A stretch of DNA of 10,832 nucleotides from an uncultured Pirellula sp. (lineage in GTDB: Bacteria; Planctomycetota; Planctomycetia; Pirellulales; Pirellulaceae), in NCBI GenBank assembly GCA_903837255.1, contig CAILTZ010000180.1:1-10832 (forward strand), read 5' to 3'. Positions 7,039-10,832 of the stretch are shown piece by piece. A program made the translations under genes and the position numbers. The notes below the pieces were generated by a model. That model did no database searches. It worked only from the letters and a program-made list of their open reading frames with translations, and was not told the origin of the DNA. How positions within the stretch are numbered: the first letter of the stretch is position 1; each line of letters opens with the position of its first letter.

Positions 7039-7124
7039 GAAGAAGATAACCCCGATGATTATAGCTCATTAAGAAATGAAAGATTCGCAGCGCATCGAAA
7101 AACGCTCGGTGAGAGAGCATTCAG

Positions 7125-7157
7125 GCGGTCTGTGGGCAGTTAGTAACGCAGACCCGC
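7125..7157 (-). terminator. Hairpin after the TPR gene, weak terminator candidate
   Basis: On the minus strand GCGGGTCTG pairs with CAGACCGC over 8 base pairs with one bulged G and a 16-base loop, starting about 20 bases after the TPR stop. There is no following T-run, so intrinsic termination is doubtful; it may instead protect the 3' end. Confidence 0.25.
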
Positions 7158-7176
7158 TGGCCATCCCAGCTTAGCT

Positions 7177-8406
7177 CTAATTATTTGGGGGCGGTTGGCG
7201 ATAAGCCTTTTTCTTTTGGAACAGTGAACGGTGCTGGCTGAGTTCACTTCGCAGGGGACCTTCGTCGGTCAGCTGAATCGCTTGATTGATTGTATTGATC
7301 GCATTGGAGAAATCACCCTGAGCGGCTTGGGACATAGCCAGGACGTGCACGAGGTGGGCGTTGATATTCCCTCGGCTCGCATCGATCGCTTTTTGAGCCG
7401 TCTTGGCTGCCGCATCGGGATCCCTGTAGAAGTCCTCGGGGCAAGTCGCCATCATCCAAGCTGCGTTCTGGAGGGCTCGCACATAGTTTGGATCAGCCTT
7501 CATGGCCTTTTGATAGGCTTCTGCGGCTTCTTTCCAGCGGCCGAGGGATTGGCAAGTATCGGCGAACTCCGTTGCGACTTTGGCCGAATCTGGGGCCAGG
7601 CTCATCGCCGACTGGTAATCTGCCAAGGCGGCTTCGATTTGTCCGAGAGCAAACCGCGCGTTGCCTCGCCCGCTAAAGAGATCGGCGTCTTTCTGGTTCA
7701 AACCGATCGCTTGGTTGTAGTCCTCGATCGCCGCGTTGTAGTTTCCTTTTCGAAAGTAGATCTCGCCTCGGTTGTGGAAGGCTTCCACGAATTTCGGATT
7801 CAGTTCGATGGTCTTGCTCAAGGCGTTGATGGCATTGGTGAAATCACCGGCGATGGCAAGAAGCACGCCGAGGTTGTGATGTGCACGCCATCGACCTGCA
7901 TCGTTTTGGATGGCTAAACGGAAGTCGTCGATCGCCGCGCGGTCTAGATTTTCGGCTTCTGCTAGTTGCCGAGCGGTGACCATTTCCCCAGCCATGTCGG
8001 ATCTGAGTTCGCCTCGGCGGTTCGCGGCCCAGCTCAGGAGTTTTTTCGCATAGGATCGCTCGGAAACAAGCCGAGTGGTGTCCCCCGCGATATTTTTGCA
8101 TCGTTCGATGATGCTGTTGAATTCAAGCACGGATCGAGATTGCTGGGCCCCATCGAACAGAGCTTGTAAGTCGGCTGGCACATTCCCCGCAGCAGCCTTG
8201 GCGTTTTGCATCCGTTTGGCGATCTGCGAATCGACTTGTTCGTCCGATGGAATCGTTTGCAAAGGAATTTCAGGACTCGGGTCCGCAGTCTGTTCGTCCC
8301 AAGTCGTTCTGGGGATGGCCCGCTGAGCATGGGCTTTTTGAGCCCCTAGGGAACCGACTAAGCAAAGAAATACGATCCCCAACAGCATCGGCCAGCGGAC
8401 AATCAT
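7177..8406 (-). CDS. Secreted tetratricopeptide-repeat (TPR) protein
   Basis: The protein has 409 residues from ATG at 8406-8404. A signal peptide spans 1-27 (core MLLGIVFLCLVGSLG, cleavage after AHA), so it acts in the periplasm or is held at the envelope. Residues 28-135 are a helical region without clear repeats. From about 140 to 380 there are six to seven TPR units; the clearest are 173-206 (WRAHHNLGVLLAIAGDFTNAI), 207-240, 241-274 and 275-308, each with the G/A-Y-N-P pattern, and the unit at 309-345 has a short insert. The tail is basic and ends PPPNN. TPR proteins act as scaffolds for protein-protein contacts; no partner can be named. An upstream in-frame ATG at 8460 would add 18 polar residues before the signal peptide, while the chosen start has a strong AGGGGAG seven bases ahead. 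It is transcribed alone. Confidence 0.9.
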   Translation of the reverse strand: MIVRWPMLLGIVFLCLVGSLGAQKAHAQRAIPRTTWDEQTADPSPEIPLQTIPSDEQVDSQIAKRMQNAKAAAGNVPADLQALFDGAQQSRSVLEFNSIIERCKNIAGDTTRLVSERSYAKKLLSWAANRRGELRSDMAGEMVTARQLAEAENLDRAAIDDFRLAIQNDAGRWRAHHNLGVLLAIAGDFTNAINALSKTIELNPKFVEAFHNRGEIYFRKGNYNAAIEDYNQAIGLNQKDADLFSGRGNARFALGQIEAALADYQSAMSLAPDSAKVATEFADTCQSLGRWKEAAEAYQKAMKADPNYVRALQNAAWMMATCPEDFYRDPDAAAKTAQKAIDASRGNINAHLVHVLAMSQAAQGDFSNAINTINQAIQLTDEGPLRSELSQHRSLFQKKKAYRQPPPNN

Positions 8407-8413
8407 TACCAAG

Positions 8414-8420
8414 CTCCCCT
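8414..8420 (-). promoter_or_regulatory. Shine-Dalgarno that fixes the TPR protein start
   Basis: The minus strand reads AGGGGAG with a seven-base spacer before ATG at 8406. It lies inside the longer open frame starting at 8460 and so argues for the shorter protein. Confidence 0.75.
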
Positions 8421-8440
8421 TATCACTCCCTTGAAATCCC

Positions 8441-8484
8441 AGCAAAAAACCATCGTGCAAACAGCTTTATCATAGCAAAAAACC
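8441..8484 (-). promoter_or_regulatory. 11-base direct repeats around a TPR-gene promoter candidate
   Basis: AGCAAAAAACC (plus strand) occurs at 8441-8451 and again at 8474-8484, 33 bases apart, about three helical turns. A -10-like TATGAT on the minus strand (8474-8469) abuts the second copy; the -35 position is poor. The same-face spacing suggests two binding sites for one regulator, or phased A-tracts that bend the DNA. The rest of the gap up to 8592 shows no clear plus-strand promoter. Confidence 0.35.
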
Positions 8485-8592
8485 CGCCCAGAGCACCGGG
8501 AGTAACCCTGGTTTTCCGAATCGCTTGTAGGTACATTGCCTAAGAGAATTCCTAGAGCATGTTCCAGGCCAGCAATTGAGAGTTTGACATCT

Positions 8593-9294
8593 ATGCCAGT
8601 AAGCGATACGGTCGTTCGCCGACTTCACGAAATCCTGCTTCAGGTGGCGGATATCCGCGGTCAGATCGAACGGGCGCCCAAGCAGATCAAAGCTTCCGAG
8701 ACGAAAGCCCAGCAGGCTCGCGACAGCGTTGCGGCTTGTAAGGATGCAATCAAGAAAAGCCGGATGGAGGCCGACCGCAAGCAACTCCAACAACGTCAAT
8801 ACGAAGCCAAACTCTATGAGTGGCAAGGCAAACTCAACGGCGCGTCGAACAATCGAGAGTACCAAGCCGTCAAGGATCAGCTTGCGGCTGACACGCAGGC
8901 AAACAGCGTACTGTCCGATGAGATCTTTGAAATTCTCGAGAGCATCGATTCCCTGCAAAGCAAACTCGTCGGATTGGAAGGTGAGCTCAAGACGATCGAG
9001 GAAGACGCCTCCAAAATGCAGGCCAAGATCCGAGAGCGAGTCGTGCTGCTCCACGGGGAGTTGGCTAGGTTCGAGGGGGAGCTCAAGCAAGCCGAGGGGG
9101 ATTTGCCGGAGGACTTTGCAGCTGTCTACCAACCTCTCGTAAAAACCCGTGGCGAGGAGTCGTTCGCTCCGCTCGATGATCGCTCTTGTGGTGGATGCAA
9201 CACGGGCCTTCCACCGCGTGTTGTCGATCAACTTCGCCAAGGCCACCCAATCCCCTGCTCTAGCTGCGGACGATGGCTTTATCGACCCGAATGA
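8593..9294 (+). CDS. Coiled-coil protein with C-terminal C4 zinc ribbon (COG1579 type)
   Basis: The protein has 233 residues. Residues 8-170 are almost entirely heptad-rich helix, predicted as an antiparallel coiled coil, with the family signature SNNREYQAVK at 85-94 in the hairpin region. Residues 199-225 form a zinc ribbon: C199-x2-C202-x19-C222-x2-C225, in the context CGGCNTGLPP and PCSSCGRWLY. This layout and length fit the COG1579 (zf-RING_7) family, predicted nucleic-acid-binding proteins with no settled biochemical role. An upstream in-frame ATG at 8536 would add 19 residues outside the family pattern; ATG at 8593 fits the usual start, though only GAGAG lies ahead of it as a ribosome site. 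The stop overlaps the photolyase start (ATGA), so the two are co-transcribed and probably co-translated. A link to DNA repair is inferred only from that. Confidence 0.9.
   Translation: MPVSDTVVRRLHEILLQVADIRGQIERAPKQIKASETKAQQARDSVAACKDAIKKSRMEADRKQLQQRQYEAKLYEWQGKLNGASNNREYQAVKDQLAADTQANSVLSDEIFEILESIDSLQSKLVGLEGELKTIEEDASKMQAKIRERVVLLHGELARFEGELKQAEGDLPEDFAAVYQPLVKTRGEESFAPLDDRSCGGCNTGLPPRVVDQLRQGHPIPCSSCGRWLYRPE
9291..9294 (+). promoter_or_regulatory. ATGA start/stop overlap (translational coupling)
   Basis: The TGA of the zinc-ribbon gene (9292-9294) overlaps the ATG of the photolyase frame (9291-9293). This geometry favours re-initiation by the same ribosome. A later in-frame ATG (9351) is an alternative start without this coupling. 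Confidence 0.65.
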
Positions 9295-10832
9295 CTCAGC
9301 AAAACCATCAGTCAGAACGGGCAAACTCACAGTCCGAACCGGGGCTCTCGATGTTGCCTGCACACCTGCGGGAGCGAACAAGGTCGATTGCCAAACTCCA
9401 CCGCTCTACCGAGCGATGCGAGTCAGGGACCCATCCATCTGCCCATCTATCTGCGGGTCGCAGTCCAATTGTTTATTGGACGCATCATGCCCAAAGGGTC
9501 GATGAAAACCCCGCGTTGGAAGTCGCCTGCACTCTGGCCGAGGCGATTGAGCGACCTTTGGTTGTCTACCATGGCCTTTCGTCCGATTACCGCTACGCAT
9601 CGGACCGTCACCATGTGTTTCAACTGCAGGCAGCCAAGGATCTTCAAGAAGCTTATCGCGAGCGTGGGATCCGCTATGCATTCCATCTGCAAACGCGCAA
9701 CGACCCTACACCATCGCTTGTTCTCTTGGCCCAGCAAACCGATCTGCTGATCACCGATGACTTTCCTGGCGAACCCACCGATCGCTGGCTGAAACGACTT
9801 GCTCATCTGGGTCATCTGACGATCCTCGCCGTCGATACAGCGTGTGTGGTTCCCATGCAGTTGGTCGGCCAAGCCTTTGACCGCGCCTTTGCCTTTAGAG
9901 ATGCGACGAAAAAGCTTTACCAGGAACGCGTATCGAGAGTCTGGCCAGTCAACGGATCGACCCCCGAATACTTCGATGGCCCGCTACCGCTGTGCCCGTT
10001 GGATCTCAAGAATATCGAGCCTTACAAGATCGTGGCGTATTGCGACATTGATCCCATGGTCCCCCCGGTGTCCGACACGCGAGGAGGAAGCCGAGCAGGC
10101 TATGCGCGTTGGGAAAGTTTCTTAAAGCACCGCATCGATCGCTACGCTGCCAAGCGGAATGATCCGTGCACCGAGGCATCGAGTCGTATGTCGGCCTACT
10201 TGCATTACGGGATGGTTTCTCCGATGCGATTGGCTCGCGAGGCACATGAAAGACGAGCTGAAAAGTATCTCGATGAGCTTCTCATTTGGCGAGAAATCGC
10301 TTATGGCTACTGCTTCTATCGCAGTGACTACCAATCTTTGACGACACTCCCGACTTGGGCTGTCGAGACCTTGCGCAAACACCAAATGGATCGTCGGGAC
10401 CATCTGTACTCCTGGGAGAGACTCGCTCGCGGACAGACCGACGACCCCTTGTGGAACGCTTGCCAGCAGAGTTTGCTCAAGCATGGGGAGCTTCACAACA
10501 ACGTTCGTATGACTTGGGGGAAAGCCCTTTTGCAGTGGACCGATTCACCCGAGCAAGCCCTCGCGTGGCTGATCGACCTGAATCATCGCTATGCGCTCGA
10601 CGGTCGCGATCCTGCCTCTTATGGCGGCATTCTTTGGTGTTTAGGTCAGTTCGATCGCCCGTTTTATCCTGAGCAACAGGTGCTGGGCACCGTCCGACCG
10701 CGACCGACCTCGGAGCATCTTGGACGATTGGATCTGAAGAAGTATCAAACCAAAGTCAACCGGCCGATCGCAGGTCGGGCCTGCAAAATTGCTGTGGTCG
10801 GAGCGGGCCTCTCGGGAGTGCGTTGCGCCAGG
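9291..10832 (+). CDS. Class II-like DNA photolyase fused to an FAD/NAD-binding oxidoreductase domain (partial, C-terminus off the right edge)
   Basis: The frame is open for 514 residues to the window end. Residues 1-57 are a polar, low-complexity extension. The photolyase N-terminal Rossmann domain begins at SPIVYWTHHAQRVDENPAL (58-76) and includes PLVVYHGL. The FAD-binding helical domain holds SSRMSAYLHYGMVSP (297-311), ELLIWREIAYGYCFY (329-343), DDPLWNACQQ (384-393), HNNVRMTWGKALLQW (402-416) and DGRDPASYGGILWCLGQFDRPF (from 437). These are class II cyclobutane-pyrimidine-dimer photolyase blocks; the enzyme repairs UV dimers with blue light and FADH-. The photolyase normally ends near residue 475, but the frame continues through a linker into KIAVVGAGLSGVRCAR at 499-514, a GxGxxG dinucleotide-binding start typical of amine-oxidase/renalase-like FAD enzymes (COG3380 type). 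I infer a bifunctional protein; the second domain is cut by the window edge. It is coupled to the zinc-ribbon gene. Confidence 0.88.
   Translation, partial: MTQQNHQSERANSQSEPGLSMLPAHLRERTRSIAKLHRSTERCESGTHPSAHLSAGRSPIVYWTHHAQRVDENPALEVACTLAEAIERPLVVYHGLSSDYRYASDRHHVFQLQAAKDLQEAYRERGIRYAFHLQTRNDPTPSLVLLAQQTDLLITDDFPGEPTDRWLKRLAHLGHLTILAVDTACVVPMQLVGQAFDRAFAFRDATKKLYQERVSRVWPVNGSTPEYFDGPLPLCPLDLKNIEPYKIVAYCDIDPMVPPVSDTRGGSRAGYARWESFLKHRIDRYAAKRNDPCTEASSRMSAYLHYGMVSPMRLAREAHERRAEKYLDELLIWREIAYGYCFYRSDYQSLTTLPTWAVETLRKHQMDRRDHLYSWERLARGQTDDPLWNACQQSLLKHGELHNNVRMTWGKALLQWTDSPEQALAWLIDLNHRYALDGRDPASYGGILWCLGQFDRPFYPEQQVLGTVRPRPTSEHLGRLDLKKYQTKVNRPIAGRACKIAVVGAGLSGVRCAR

Larger units (their letters stand above)
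6766..7176. other. Gene-free, structured repeat region
   Basis: This 411-base stretch lies between the small secreted protein gene and the 3' end of the TPR gene. It holds, from left to right, the operon leader and -10 box, a hexamer tandem repeat (6865-6912), a bulged hairpin (6962-6981), a perfect palindrome (7016-7031) within a larger dyad, and a hairpin near the TPR stop (7125-7157). An open frame on the minus strand (7120-6839) has no ribosome site and translates the hexamers into GVGVGV/RVRV, so I do not call it a gene. The density of inverted repeats fits a non-autonomous repeat element or a structured RNA; no transposase or target-site duplication was found. Confidence 0.5.

Noticed and set aside
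6839..7120. 93-codon minus-strand open frame containing GVGVGV/RVRV
   Set aside because: No ribosome site, no recognisable domain, and its C-terminal part is a translation of the hexamer repeat. More likely chance within a structured intergenic region.
8470..9381. 303-codon minus-strand open frame opposite the zinc-ribbon gene
   Set aside because: It is antisense to a protein with a clear coiled coil and C4 zinc ribbon, has no domain signature, and would collide with the TPR promoter region.

Overview
The window looks like chromosomal DNA from a planctomycete, most likely of the Pirellulaceae. The reasons are: a secreted metalloprotease with a PEP-CTERM tail; several secreted proteins of planctomycete type with an Ala-x-Ala/Gln-Asp-like signal cleavage; a TPR protein with a signal peptide; mixed use of strong and very weak Shine-Dalgarno sites; moderate GC; and a short hexamer repeat (CTCCTA/CTCGTA) of a kind I remember from these genomes. 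This assignment is inference from protein style, not from a marker gene. No rRNA, tRNA, CRISPR array, transposase or phage gene was seen.

Layout. 1-1076 (-): 5' part of a membrane-anchored TAXI-type substrate-binding-like protein that runs off the left edge. 1077-1239: divergent promoter region. 1240-2316 (+): PEP-CTERM zinc metalloprotease. 2438-3460 (+): secreted outer-membrane beta-barrel-like protein. This last gene meets, tail to tail with a 4-base overlap, a three-gene minus-strand operon. In transcription order the operon is a small secreted protein (6765-6343), an alpha/beta hydrolase (6317-5502) and a cytoplasmic molybdopterin oxidoreductase (5502-3457). The last two are joined by a TAATG stop/start overlap. 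6766-7176: a 411-base gene-free stretch with a hexamer tandem repeat, a bulged hairpin, a 16-base perfect palindrome and a further hairpin. 7177-8406 (-): secreted TPR protein. 8407-8592: divergent promoter region with an 11-base direct repeat. 8593-9294 (+): coiled-coil zinc-ribbon protein (COG1579 type), overlapping by ATGA the start of 9291-10832 (+). That final gene is a class II-like DNA photolyase whose reading frame continues past the photolyase end into a second FAD/NAD-binding domain and leaves the window open.

Working relationships. The best supported functional couplings are hydrolase with molybdopterin enzyme, and zinc-ribbon protein with photolyase-oxidoreductase fusion. Both rest on overlapping start and stop codons. 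The hydrolase belongs, by sequence pattern, to the group normally fused to an OsmC domain, but it stops before that domain. I did not find a recognisable defence system or other clearly undescribed multi-gene system. The most unusual items are the photolyase fusion, the OsmC-less hydrolase/molybdoenzyme pair, and the structured repeat region at 6766-7176.
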